Shown: positions 37,334 to 48,997 of the stretch, one piece after another
Numbering within the stretch: the first letter of the stretch is position 1
How the letters are laid out: each line of letters starts with the position of its first letter
Notes under the pieces: model-generated
Told to the model about the DNA's origin: nothing
Databases searched by the model: none
The model's input: the letters and a program-made list of their open reading frames with translations, nothing else
NCBI GenBank assembly: GCA_015501585.1
Contig: JADNRY010000137.1
Coordinates: 101,903-165,902, forward strand
Length of the DNA stretch: 64,000 nucleotides
Direction of reading: 5' to 3'
Source of the DNA: Rhodocollybia butyracea
Taxonomy: Eukaryota > Basidiomycota > Agaricomycetes > Agaricales > Omphalotaceae
Made by a program: the position numbers and the translations under genes

Positions 37334-40300
37334 ATGTACAAGTGTGCATGCGATACAGTCTTCAGCAAACCAAATGGTCTCTCGCGCCACCAAAATGGGT
37401 GTGTGGCCCACCAAGCCTCCCTTCAAGCACATAACGCTGCGAATCAGCACCGTCGAGATCGCTACCAAGCAAAATCCGATAAAGTAAAACGCCGAAAAAT
37501 TGAAACAGCAGCTAAAGCTGCGCCGCTCAGTCAGGTAATACTGTTCATGAATCTATCTTGCAACAAGACTGATACTTTGATGTAGAATGAAGGATCCTCA
37601 CAATTGTTCCACAGTGACAGTGGTACCATGATACCGCAAACTTTTCATGGTGGCGATGACTCACTAATAAACTCGCAGTTGCACGATATTGAGATGCGGG
37701 ATGAGTCTGGCCCACCTCAGGAGGTGCCCGAAATAGATACACCCGAAGTGCAGCAGCCACATATGCGGGCTCGGAGACATCGTATACCTGCTCCAAACTG
37801 TGATATGCTTCCAGAAGCGCCGCAGGCAACGATGATGGCTAGCTCAGATATGAATACTGCTACTGCTTCTGATACTCGCCGACTCCCTCGTGTTATTCTC
37901 ATTGTCCGCGACACTCTCAAAACAGCATTAAATCCATTCTACCTCTGGCGACAGTACCTCCATCGCCCTTCCTATGACCCTGATTCATCTGTGGCAATCG
38001 AAGATCTTGCAAATACACGAGAAAGTGCCTATAGGCTCGGGAGTACCTCCTCTAATCCCACTAGCGCCAGTTCTCCATCGCTCCCAGATCCTCCTTGGCC
38101 ATTCAGGAACATGAGTATCTGGAGGCTCATGAGTTGGCAAAATTCAGGGTCTCTCCAGAAGTCTGAAAACGAACTAAATCGACTTGTCGATGAAGTTCTG
38201 CTACAACCTGACTTCACTGCAGATGATCTGCAGGGTTTTAGTGCTCAGCGAGAGACTCGCCGGGCTGATACGGCCACAGCACCATCCACAGATACGACTT
38301 TTGATGGCTTCCATAATGTTGCTGTCGATATCAAGGTGCCTTCAGGACGCAAAGATGTTCCCCCAGGTACTTTCTCTGTACCGGGTCTTTATCATCGTGA
38401 TATCATTTCTGTGATTAAAGAGGCATTTGCTCACCCTCTTGCAGCCAAATACCATCTTTCACCATTCCGACTCTTTCATAAACCTCCGTTGGCCGAGAAG
38501 GAGCATCGCGTGTATGGAGAGATCTATACATCTGAAGCTTTTATACAAGAGCATGACAAGGTTCAGCGAGCTCCTTTACCTTCCGATGATCTAGAGTGCA
38601 AGCGGGAGCGTGTGGTTGCTGCTTTGATGTTTTGGTCTGACGCTACACACTTGGCTCAATTTGGGACTGCAAAGCTGTGGCCGATTTATATGATGATTGG
38701 GAATTTGTCAAAGTACATACGCGCTCAGCCCAACTCACAGGCATGTCATCATTTGGCTTATGTTCCCTCTGTAAGTCGTCCTTTTTCTCTGTTTTATGTT
38801 TACTAAATTGCTGTTAGCTGCCCGACTCTTTTCAAGACTGGGCCAAAGATTTCCATGCCAAATGGTCCACCAAGTCGCAGAAGGCTGAGATTCTAACACA
38901 CTGCCGGCGGGAACTTATGCATGCCATCTGGAAATTTCTTCTCACCGATGAGTTTATTCATGCTTACAAGTATGGTATTGTGATCAAATGCATCGACGGA
39001 ATAGAACGCCGTGTCTATCCTCGTTTATTTACTTATTCAGCGGATTACCCAGAGAAGTGCGTATTGTATCCATATTTTTGCACATATGCTGATGTTCATA
39101 CCAAGGGTCCTTCTTGCAACAATCAGGGATAAGGGCCTCTGTCCATGTCCTAGGTGCTTCATTCCGAAGTCATCTCTAGACCGACTTGGTGCCGACTTGC
39201 GTTTCCGGGTCTCCAAAGCTCGCTATTATCTTGTAGCATCTGTTCGACAGGCAAGAAAATTCATCTACGAGCGGGGGCTCCCAATTGGTGGAAAGAACGT
39301 GCAGGATCTTCTCAAAGAGTCATCATCAGTTCCAACTGAAGTATGTTTCTACTATCTTTACACTGCGACTACTAGTTTAATCATGGTTTTGTTCCAGAAT
39401 GCCTTTGTTAACCGACTGGGTTTAGAATTCTCGGTGTCAAAGATGCTTGCTGTTGATCTCCTGCACGAGTTTGAGATTGGAGTGTGGAAGATGATATTCA
39501 CTCATCTCATCCGGCTCCTCTATTCATGCAAAGATGGTGAACAACTTGTTGAAGAATTGAACCGCAGGTATGCTCATTTCTTGGTCCTCGCCTCTTCATA
39601 CTTATCTTAATTAATTTGTAGATTTCGGAGTATGCCCACTTTCGGAAGTTCCACTATCCGCCGTTTCTCCGAAAACGTCTCGGAAATGAAAAAAATGGCT
39701 GCGCGTGATTTCGAGGATATGCTTCAGGTGAGTCGAATACATTTATCTTATCGGTTTCAGTGATAATACAGTATCCGAAGTGTGCAATTCCTGCTTTTGA
39801 AGGCCTACTGGACGGTGAACATAATACTCGGCTCATGAAGCTGTTATACCGATCTGCTGAATGGCATGCTCTGGCAAAGCTCCGAATGCACACAGATCCC
39901 ACTCTGGATAGGCTGGACAAACTAACAGTTGAATATGGCCGTATCATGCGCGAGTTTCGGGACCTTACCTGCGCGCAGTTTGACACAGTTGAGCTTCCAC
40001 GTGAAGCACGCGCTCGTGGCCGCCGTGAGGCGCAGACAGCTGGCTTATCCTCTGGAGTGCCTCAGAACACATCTCAACCAGCAACGCGGAAAATTCGGAA
40101 TTTCAACCTGCTCATATACAAATTTCATGCACTGGGTGATTATGTTCCAACGATTAGATGGTTTGGAACGACAGACTCTTATTCAACTCAGATTGTGAGT
40201 TTTTTTTTCATATAATTGTCTCTGTGAAGGATCTAATTTGAACTAGGGTGAGCTTGCACATCGGCTAGTCAAGGCATTCTATGCTATGTCTAGTAAACGT

Positions 40301-41645
40301 GAAGCACCAGCTCAAATTGGGAAACGATACCGACGTCAACGAATATTAAATCGGGATCGTGTTACCGCAAGTGTACACGAGGCTGCAAAAAAGGCCAAAA
40401 AATCAACCACCTCGAACTCTTCCTTATCATTCACACATGCTCATCAGGTTGCGTTTTCTGCCAGCGAACGCCTTGATGAGCGTATCCTCGAAGTACATCA
40501 TCAGATGTCTGCCAGTCGCAACCACCCAATTACCTTATCTTCGTTTCTTGAAGGAACAGATCCAGCAAAAAAGGTGTGGATTATAACATTCAGTCGTTCT
40601 ACTCAACTCATTTCGAGATAGGACTTCATTCCAAAGCTCCAAGATCATTTGCTTGGGCGTATTCAAGGGCTCAAGTTTGACGGAGATGAAGGAAATTTCA
40701 CCGATGAGGATCGAAACACTGTCCGAATCCTCAATCGAAAGATGTATGCAGTGAAGACATTACGTGTCAACTACACCACTTACGATGTCCGACGGGATTC
40801 AGACCTTGTAAATCCTCGTACCGATCATTGTATGATTATGGTTCGGTCCCCCGAGACCAGTCCTGGTTCTCATCCATATTGGTACGCTCAAGTCCTAGGT
40901 ATTTTCCATGCACAGGTCCTTCACATCGATGCTCGCCCGGGGCAACAGTGTTCATCACAGCCTCAGTATATGGAGTTCCTATGGGTTCGTTGGTTAGGTC
41001 TAGAGCCTGGGTATCGTTCAGGTTCCCGCTATGCTAAACTGCCCAAGATTGGTTTTGTTCCGGACAGTGATGATCTGGCTTTTGGTTTTCTTGATCCCTC
41101 CCTTGTACTTCGAGCCTCTCATCTTGTTCCGGATTTTCATGGTGGTAAGACCACTGAATTACTTCGCTCTGTTGGTTCGGCTGGACGACATCCCAACATC
41201 GAGGACGACTATAACAACTACTACGTGGACATGTAAGCCCCCATTGGTGTCTAATTAACACGCGAGGCTGATATTTAGTAACAGTTTTGTGGACAGAGAC
41301 ATGTACATGCGTTATTTCCCTGGTGGTGGTGTTGGACATGTGTATGTGGTCCCTGCAGATGGTAATGATGGCGAACAGGGAGATGAGGCGATGTCTAGGC
41401 AAGCCCAAACAGATGTCGACACGGATGACATTGACTTGCCTATTACTGACATTCAGCCTTGGTATGTACCACCAGAGCTGGATGAGTCTTCTGACAGCGA
41501 GGATAGCGATGGCTCCAGCACTAACGATGAAGATGAACTTGAGGATGGGAATGGAATGGATATTGAACTCCCTGTGGAAGATGAGCTGGGTGCTGATGAC
41601 GGCGAATGCTCCGACTTTGAAGACAGTGGTTATGCTACACAGTAG
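37334..41645 (+). CDS. Plavaka-type transposase with N-terminal zinc finger
   Basis: The start at 37334 (MYKCACDTVFSKPNGLSRHQ) gives a C2H2-like finger. Long exons then carry family landmarks: LPRVILIVRDTLKTALNPFY, PPWPFRNMSIWRLMSWQ, VALMFWSDATHLAQFGTAKL-like text at about 38620-38690, SFQDWAKDFHAKWSTKSQKA, ILTHCRRELMHAIWKFLL, FTYSADYPEK, VLLATIRDKGLCPCPRC, SKMLAVDLLHEFEIGVWK, RLMKLLYRSAEWHALAKLRM, SYSTQIGELAHRLVKAFYAM. The C-terminus is acidic (SDSEDSDGSSTNDEDELEDG). Introns include 37535-37585, 38771-38817 and about 39057-39106. About 1,200 residues, no frame break found, so it may still be active. It cuts and pastes its element in the nucleus; exact catalytic residues not assigned. Confidence 0.82.
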
Positions 41646-41737
41646 TGTACGACTATATGTATTCACGGTTTTATCTCTTATAAAATCAATGATTCAACAT
41701 ATATTGGGCTCGAAGCAGTACAAGTAACACTAGTTTA

Positions 41738-42404
41738 CTATACATAGCCATTGACAGTCGCCGAATCAGGAGGAAAAGCGTCAGCGTTGTTCAAAGCATT
41801 GTGGACAATGGCGCTAGTTCGCTTCCAATTGGCCCGCTGAAGAACAAGAGACTGGACTTGAGCCCTCAACTCATCCTCACGTACTACAGCTTCCCGAAGA
41901 TATCTATTCAAAGCATTGATCTTTGCTTTTGCAATACTGAGCTGTGAATCCCGCTTTTGAATTTTGAGGGTAAGATCAAGCTCGAGCTCAGTTGCGGTGT
42001 GCTGAGTATCGTCGGGTTCATTCTTGACACAGGAAGCATCACGGTGACACCTAGCATGATGGCCGACTCTACATAGAAGCATCCGAGTCAGACTGGACTG
42101 TTAGCATTGACAACTAGCAACAAGCATACTGACTGGTGAAGGAGGGTTGGAGTCGTAGGAGAACCTGTTTCTTCTTCCGTGTCTGACGAGGGTAAAGAAC
42201 GAGGACTGCTAATTTGAACACAGTGAGACTTTGGAAACAATTCCAGGCAAACTTTCGACTCACCGAGTTTTCGTATTCAAGTCAGTATCTACCCTAAGTC
42301 TTTTTCCTTTTTGCTTGCTCAATGGGCTGCTTCCAACAGAACCAGAGCCATAGTACAACGACAAGCCCTTTTTTGGAGTAAACTGAGGTGAAGGCTGATC
42401 CATG
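41738..42404 (-). CDS. small coiled-coil protein at the transposon right side
   Basis: ATG 42404 begins MDQPSPQFTPKKGLSLYYGS with a basic stretch (KQKGKRLRVDTDLNTKTR). A short Ser/Thr exon (SSPRSLPSSDTEEETGSPTT) follows, then CRVGHHARCHRD and a long coiled coil (ATELELDLTLKIQKRDSQLS, INALNRYLREAVVREDELRA), stop at 41738. Several introns. The stop lies 92 bp from the transposase stop, tail to tail. No family recognised. A basic N-terminus plus coiled coil would suit a DNA-binding dimer, such as an accessory transposition protein, but this is only a proposal. Confidence 0.5.
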
Positions 42405-42814
42405 ACTATTTCGGAAATGAGGTGTCGATGTTAAGTTGAAAATAGCGATAGCCCAGGTGACCAGTGGTTGTGTATTAGTTGTAAATGAGAATACCGACAA
42501 GTTACGATGAGATACAAGGCAGCCTCATCCTGGTATAAGCCGACCTTACACGATGATATAGGCTCAGTATGATATCCAGATGATAATCCAATAAAACTCA
42601 CTAAAGATACTGTTGTAAACTTGCAAAGCTCGAAGATGTTATTCAAAAATGAGACAAGACTGGGATTATGTCGCAATATGGGATAGACAAGGGAATAGGT
42701 GGCAATATGACAGCGCGAGCGTTACACGTATGGTGATCTATGTCACCTCAATGAGATAAGATTAGATATCTGTATGTATTGGCCTTTCATGTCATGGGTG
42801 AACAACTTTTCCCC
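42405..42814. other. non-coding spacer, probable right terminus of the transposon
   Basis: AT-rich DNA with no coding signal. Because the NLR that follows starts abruptly inside its NB-ARC domain, this stretch probably includes a rearrangement or insertion junction. Confidence 0.35.
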
Positions 42815-45800
42815 GGTTTACTGATGAACGCATTGTTCCACTTGTAGCAAGGGGCGGAACAGGTAAGACACAGATCGCTCGGAAGTTTTTCCAGGACTAC
42901 GGGAAGAGGTAAGTAGACATGTGTCAATGTGTCATATGCCACATTCAAGCTCATCTGTTGATTGCTAGGTTTGCGCATGCCTGGGTCCTTGATGCATCTT
43001 GCGAGTCAACACTTGAGGCCAATTTTCAAATTCTTGGAAATGCTGCTAATGTTGGCAATAGGGTTCAGGAAGTCTGCAATTTCTTGAAAAATCTGAGGGA
43101 GGAATGGCTCCTAATATTTGACAATGCGGATCGTGGTGTGGATCTCGCCAAATATATCCCTCAGTGCAATCATGGCAGTATTCTCATTACAAGTCGAGAT
43201 ACAGATGTCCACCAACTTTCATCTTTCGATCAATCTTCTGGGAGTATTCCTTGGAGTATCCCTGATCTCACTGAAGATGAGGCTATTGTGCTTCTTCTCA
43301 AGTCTGCTGCCAGTGGTCATAGTGCTAATCAGGAAGACACAGAAGCAACCCATCTGGCCATAGTGCATGCGCTGGGGTGCCAGGCCTTGGCAATTGTCAC
43401 TGCTGGGACTTATGTCTCCCAACACCCTACGTGTCAACTGAAAGGCTATCTAAATGTCTTCAAGCAAAAGCTTGATGAATTGCTACTCCAGTATCCATTG
43501 AAGACCCGTGACAGATACGAGATGACAATCTTGGCTGCATTCCATCTATCATTTGCGTTTTTGTCCCCATCAACACAGTCCTTCATGCAAATGTGTTCAT
43601 TGTTTCATCACATTAGCATTCCCATTCAGATCTTTTATCATGAAATGCCTTTCACTTTGAAGAGATTCAATATCCTTCCTGGGGAAGAAGAAGCCATGAA
43701 TCTGATTGCAGAGAAATTGACATCTCTGTTAGCTGGGTTTCCAACCTGTGATGATGTGAAAGCGAGCATTGATGAACTTGCCAAGATGTCATTGACAACT
43801 TACAGTGCAGACGATCAATCAATTTCCTTTCATCCCGTTGTTCACTACTGTGCACATCAGACAATAAGGAAGGAGAATCAAGCCAAAGATGTAGCAATGC
43901 TCCTGTTGGCTTATGCAACACCTGGATTCAATGTATCTGGTGATGATTATAGCTTTCAACGGCAGCTTTTGCCACATGCACATCACCTTTGTGAAGATGG
44001 AACCGGTTTTTCAGCAGTGTTCACAATCAACACAAAGTTGTCATGGATCTTTTATCAGGAGGGTCATTGGTCTGTTTTTGAAAGGCTGCTATCTCAGGTG
44101 ATGCAAATGCAAAAAATTGCGCTTGGAGAACAGCATCCTGACACCTTGACTTCCATGAACAATCTTGCCTCGACATACTCTTACATAGGAAGACAGAGTG
44201 AAGCTGAAGTATTGGGGAAGGAGGTATTACAAATCAGAAAGACTGTGCTTGGAGAGCAGCATCCTGACACTTTGATTTCTATGTCCAACCTTGCTATGAC
44301 ATATTCCATTCTTGGCAGATACGATGAGGCTGAAGCTTTGGGGACAGAGGTAATACACAAGCAAAAAAAAAATTCTTGGAGAGAAACATCCTGCCACTTT
44401 AACTTCCATGGCCAACCGCGCCTTCACATATACTAAGATGGGAAAACACAATGAAGCTGAAGTAGTAGAAAAGGAGGTGTTACAAATCAGAAGAACTGTA
44501 CTTGGAGAGCAGCATCCTCACACATTAGGTACCGTGTCCAACCTTGCTGCCACATACACCAGTATGGGGAGACACAAAGAAGCTGAAGTACTGGGGAAGG
44601 AGCTGGTACAAATCAATAAATCTGTGCTTGGAGAGCACCATCCTCATACTTTGCTTTCCATGGCCAACCTTGCTAGCCTATATACTGCAATGACAAGACA
44701 CAAAGAAGCTGAAGTACTGGGGAAGGAGGTGTTACAAGGCACAAAAAATGTCCTTGGAGAGCAGCATCCTGACACCTTAACTTCTATGAACAATCTTGCT
44801 TTGACATACTCTATGCTTTGACATACTCTAACATGGGAAGATACAATGAAGCTGAAGTATTGGGGAAGGATGTGATACAAATCAGAAAAACTGTACTTGG
44901 AGAGCAGCATCCTGATACTTTGACTTCAATGTCCAACCATGCCTCCACATATAATGAGATGGGAAGATACAAAGAAGCTGAAGTATTGGGGAAAGAGGTG
45001 TTACAGATCAGAAAAACTGTTCTTGGAGAGCAGCATCCAGACACTTTAACTTCCATGTCCCACCTTGCTTCAGTACATACTAAGATAGGAAGATACAAAG
45101 AAGCTGAAGTGTTGAGGAAGGATGTGTTGCAATTCAGAAAAGATGTGCTTGGAGAGCAGCATCCAGACACTTTAACTTCCATGTCCCACCTTGCTTCAGC
45201 ATATACTAACCTGGGAAGATACAAAGAAGCTGAAGTATTGAGGAAGGATGTGTTGCTATTCAGAAAAGCTGTGCTTGGAGAGCAGCATCCTCACACTTTG
45301 GCTTTAATGTCCAGCCTTGCTTCTACATATTCCGATATGGGAAGACATATTGAAGCCGAAGCATTGGGAAAGGAGGTGGTACAACTCCAAAAGATTGTTC
45401 TTGGAGAGCAGCATCCTAACACATTGACATCTATGAACAACCTTGCCTTGACATACTCTAACATGGGAAGATACAATGAAGCTGAAGTATTAGGGAAGGA
45501 GGTGATACAAATTAGAAAAACTGTACTTGGAGAGCAGCATCCTTCCACTTTGACTTCAACATCCAATCTTGCTTCTACATATTCCGAAATGGGAAGATAT
45601 GGTGAAGCTGGAGTATTGGGGAAGGAGGTGTTACAAAGCAAAAAAAATGTCCTTGGAGAGCAGCATCCTGACACCTTGGCTTCAATGTCCAACCTTGCCC
45701 TAAATTATTCCAAGATGGGCAGATACGATGAAGCTGAAGTATTGGAGAAGAATGCATTCAAATTCAGGAAAGCTGTGCTTGGAGAGCAGCATCCTCACAC

Positions 45801-46272
45801 TTTGACTTCAATGTCCAATCTTGCATGGACCTATCTCCGCATGGGAAAATACACTGAAGCTGAAGTATTGGAGAAGGAGGCAATGCAAATCAAAAACGTT
45901 GTGCTTCGAGAACACCATCCTAACACCTTGAGATCCATGAACAATCTTGCCTTGGTATATTACAGAATGGAGAAATACAAAGAAGCTGAAGTACTGGGGA
46001 ACGATGTGGTGCAAATCAGAAAAACTGTGCTTGGAGAGCAACATCCTGATACTTTGATTTCATTGGCCAACCTTACCTTGACGTATCTCAAGATGGGAAG
46101 ATACAATGAAGCAGAGACATTGGGAAAAGAGGTAGTGCGAATCCGGAGCACAGTCTTTGGGGAGCGGCATCCAAACACTTTGAGGTCCATGTCCACTCTT
46201 GCTGTCATATATTCCCAGATGGGCAGAAACACTGAAGCCGAGGTATTGCAGAAACAAATCAAAATGTTATGA
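42815..46272 (+). CDS. NB-ARC/TPR NLR-like protein, 5'-truncated, frame interrupted
   Basis: Opens at RIVPLVARGGTGKTQIARKF with a good Walker A loop, then splices (donor about 42910, acceptor about 42969) to FAHAWVLDASCES. Walker B is EEWLLIFDNADRGVDLAKYI, sensor GSILITSRD, later CQALAIVTAGTYVSQHP and a winged-helix-like stretch to about 43900. From about 44112 the protein is 17 units of 42 residues, each around LGEQHPDTLTSMSNLASTYS plus MGRYKEAEVLGKEVLQIRKT (kinesin-light-chain type TPR). Fungal NLRs bind ATP and trigger incompatibility or defence responses through ligand-sensing repeats. Breaks: no start codon or N-terminal domain upstream; a ten-A run at 44363-44372 needing nine; a 17-bp tandem duplication at 44798-44831 that causes a stop. 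Confidence 0.78.
44112..46262 (+). repeat. TPR-coding array, 17 units of 126 bp
   Basis: The GGAGAGCAGCATCCT motif recurs every 126 bp, starting about 44124, with steps of 127 at the A-run and 143 at the duplication. Units differ mainly at a few positions such as the residues after GEQHP and the x in xxGRYxEAEVL. The array ends at the gene stop. Confidence 0.85.
44798..44831 (+). repeat. 17-bp tandem duplication in the sixth TPR unit
   Basis: GCTTTGACATACTCTAT is followed at once by GCTTTGACATACTCTAA. The extra 17 bases change the frame and give a stop (LALTYSML then stop), after which the TPR array resumes in the new frame. Confidence 0.8.
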
Positions 46273-46412
46273 ATGAATCGATACTAGTCTCCAAGAACCC
46301 AAACCTTCACAGTACCTGTCAGTACGTAGCTCACTGGTAATAAAATATGAGAAAATAACAGAGATTGGAGAGTAAGCCTTTCCGAGCCTTCCGTTTGCTG
46401 AAACTGCTAGCA

Positions 46413-47850
46413 AAGAGCCGTCACGTGAATGTAGAATCGCTCATGGTTCACGGCTCTTGAGACTGAGATACACAAAGCGAATTACATTGGTCTACTCCGT
46501 CCATCTACTTACGAATTAAGAATTTCCTTGAAGGTCTTCATCGTCTGCACCGGTTCATCCCAGTGCATCTGGATACTTAGTGTCAGTGCGCTCAAAAACC
46601 ATGAGGCCGGAGCACTCGACACTCACAAAATGATTTACACCTTCCATTATCATAAACCGAATAAACTTCTCCTTCTCGCCTTCTCCAGCTTTCGCGTCAT
46701 CGTCCTGAATCTCCCAATACGTAGGCCAAACAAACGCCCAAGACCGACTGCCCGCGACTTCCCAAGTCTTCATATGCTTCAGAGCTGATCTCAACTTCGT
46801 ATCGTAGCATGCCTTCAGATACGCCTGGCGTACTGATCTATGCAGCACCTTGGAATAATACAAATCAACGCTGGAATCGGGCGTCAGAGTGACGATCTCA
46901 TCATATTCAGCTTGGCTGAACGAGTAGATGGAGGGTACGCGGGATATGCTTGGAACGATTACTCCTATTGCAGCTGTGCTGTCGCGAGAAGCTAAAATCT
47001 CGTCGCTGTAGTCGTAGTACGCCGTTACGAGATTGACGAATAGGCGTCCTCGCGCGGCGGTTGGTATGTTTGGATCTCGGTAAGAAAGCCAGCTGTCAGG
47101 GGGAGCGGGCAGACCGAGGCTTGTTAGAGCAGGTTCTAATAGTAAGAGCCTTAGTCAACATAGATCTAATAAGTAAAAAGCAATTAGAGCAGACCTAAAA
47201 GGACATGAGCACGCAGATACGAAGCCAATCGATCTCTCGTCTCATCGGATAACAGTGAGGAATCCACGTTCGCAATTGCTGCAAGAGAGAATGTGGATCC
47301 CAAAGACCAGCCTACGAGCATTATCCCGCCTATCGACTTACCATCGCAACATTCGTCTGGATAGCCGGAATCCCAGCACGTTGGATAAAACCATCGATGA
47401 ATCTCAAAATCTCCACGCCTCGTAGAGCATGGAATTCGGACTTGGTTTCTTCGGAGATGGCAGCCAAGGCTTCTTCGTCCCAAGTGAAGAATTCTCTTTC
47501 AGAGGGATGAAACGGGTGGAACCAGCAAACCCGCGTCTGTTGAGCGCCACAATTCGAAGGTTGAATTCATTTTTCAGAGGGAGAAGATGTTTGAAGATAG
47601 CTAGGCGTAGGATATCTTTTAGATTGAAAGGCACGAATGTCAAACAAGCGTACCATTGCTGAAAGAGTTGCCGTGAACTAGAATTATCGTTTCATAGCTT
47701 GAACTCGGCTTGGAGTCGGAGGAAGAATTTGATCTGGAGGCCCACTATCGATGTATGAGATGACCACGTTCGAAGAATGATCAACAACAATTTGGTCAGT
47801 GGTGAACATGGCAGTAAGAGATAATCAAGTGTGGATAAGGAATGATGTGA
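46413..47850. repeat. segmental duplication, right copy (pairs with 33130-33840)
   Basis: Shared landmarks with the left copy, in order: GTCACGTGAATGT, CGGTTCATCCC, GAGCACTCGACACTCACAAA, CTTCAGAGCTGATCTCAACT, GTTTCATAGCTTGAA, CTGGAGGCCCACTATC and TCAAGTGTGGATAAGGA. This copy holds the complete hydrolase gene. Confidence 0.75.
46555..47809 (-). CDS. alpha/beta hydrolase
   Basis: ATG 47809 starts MFTTDQIVVDHSSNVVISYI. Then comes the strand-3/HG motif TIILVHGNSFSN, LRIVALNRRGFAGSTRF, the nucleophile elbow GGIMLVGWSLGSTFSLAAIA (G-W-S-L-G) at about 47300, and a C-terminal part with SFSQAEYDEIVTLTPDSSVD, FIRFMIMEGVNHFVSVECSG holding the likely catalytic His (GVNHF), stop at 46555. At least three short introns. 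No signal peptide, so intracellular. Substrate unknown; esterase or carbon-carbon hydrolase are possible. One base is missing near 47720 before YETIILVHG. A truncated paralogue is at 33.3-33.8 kb. Confidence 0.75.
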
Positions 47851-47982
47851 GAATCCGGAAGGACCGGAACTAAATGGCGCCGAGAACAAACGTGATCAAA
47901 AGCGTGACCGCGACAGGGTCGCCGGGCTGGGCCGAGGGCGGATCATAACACCTCTCAATTTCCAAAGTAAACCGTCTGCGTC

Positions 47983-48763
47983 ATGTTTCGTCCTCTGCAT
48001 TCCAGATGCGCACGAAGTTATGCAACTTCGAGGCATTTATCCCAGCTTCATTGCAACCATGGTGCATTTTCGCGAGCCAGGCTACGAAACCTTTGTCCAA
48101 ACTGGTCGTATGCTCTTTTGCTCCTTGATTCACCATAATATCTCTCTGACACGACCTGTAGACGTTCTCAGAACATGTCGACAATATCTCCTGAAAAATC
48201 CGAAAAAGAAAGAGAGATTCCCAAGTCTCTCCCAGAGGACGCGGACCAGCCTCTAGCAGCCAAGAGCGAGGAAGACTACGCTTCATGGGCGAGTAGGATG
48301 GAACACGAAGCTCTGGTGAGTAATAATAAACCGCTGGAACCTATACACCTCATTTACGATGAGCTAGACAGAAATAATTCCGCTTCAAATTTATCTAATC
48401 GCCCACTTGAATAAACAAAAACCGATGTTACCAGACGAATGGCCTCTCGAACTTTATTGGAAGCTTTTCACACATACTCTCTCGGGCCAGATTCCCTTTG
48501 CGCGCGTCCAGCAGCTAAAGGACGAATGGGACAAGATGATGATAGAGTATGCCGATATCGAGAAAGCGTTAAACACTGCGGTACTTGAGTTTCGTGCTGG
48601 CTCTGGTGCGGGCCAATATACTATTCAAGGATTGGGGAACAATGGGGTTTCCGCTGCGGTAGAAATAGAAAAACTGTACGTGCGTATGCAGATCCTTCAT
48701 GATTCTGTCAACTCGCTGTATAGAGCAACAAGACGGGATGTTGGTATGCCTTTGGACGAATGA
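47983..48763 (+). CDS. unknown protein, possibly mitochondrial
   Basis: A first exon from ATG 47983 gives a basic, Ser/Arg-rich leader (MFRPLHSRCARSYATSRHLS) typical of mitochondrial import. Downstream is MSTISPEKSEKEREIPKSL with EDYASWASRMEHEAL, then a GTGAGT/CAG intron (48315-48431) and EWPLELYWKLFTHTLSGQIP, DEWDKMMIEYADIEKALNTA, ending ATRRDVGMPLDE. The splice between leader and the ATG at 48175 could not be settled, so the leader may not belong. No family recognised. It is divergent from the hydrolase with only about 170 bp between starts. Confidence 0.5.
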
Positions 48764-48997
48764 TTAATATCGATGATCTTCCGAGTCGGAGTTAGCTTGA
48801 ACGCGGCTCCACGCTCTTTCTTCAGCGTTCAACGTTCAACGTTCAACCCCCATGATGTATCGCGGCAATGGAATCGAATGTCCACATTCATATTGTTCAA
48901 TGAGAGCTCATTTGCACGGTAACTCTCAATTCGTCGAAGGCATTGTCTAGATTCACGTATCACCTCATGCATCGAGCCAGGAAGTCAATGAGCCAGC

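Larger units (their letters stand above)
35462..42404. mobile_element. Plavaka-type (CACTA-like) DNA transposon unit, three genes, termini unresolved
   Basis: The core is an apparently intact Plavaka-type transposase (37334-41645, +), flanked by a divergent DUF6698 gene (35462-37052, -) and a convergent coiled-coil gene (41738-42404, -). Coordinates cover the three genes only. CACTA elements of plants carry a transposase plus a second DNA-binding protein, so accessory genes here would be in keeping, but membership of the two flanking genes is inference. The unit separates two NLR paralogues. Confidence 0.55.

Noticed and set aside
41034..41666. 210-codon ORF on the minus strand
   Set aside because: Lies entirely antisense to transposase exons and has no motif; a shadow ORF.
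34807..42815. Terminal inverted repeats of the Plavaka unit
   Set aside because: Only short chance matches were found, such as CAGTATGAT in the same orientation at about 35028 and 42566; not accepted as termini.
42919..42968. ATG at 42919 as the NLR start
   Set aside because: It lies inside the intron between the Walker A exon and FAHAWVLDASC; using it would drop the P-loop.
45291..45692. 133-codon minus ORF and similar ones along the TPR array (44811-45224, 45960-46262)
   Set aside because: Antisense shadows of the 126-bp TPR repeat; their repeated look comes from the sense gene.
48829..48846. GTTCAAC microrepeat near 48.8 kb
   Set aside because: Simple slippage repeat with no associated feature.
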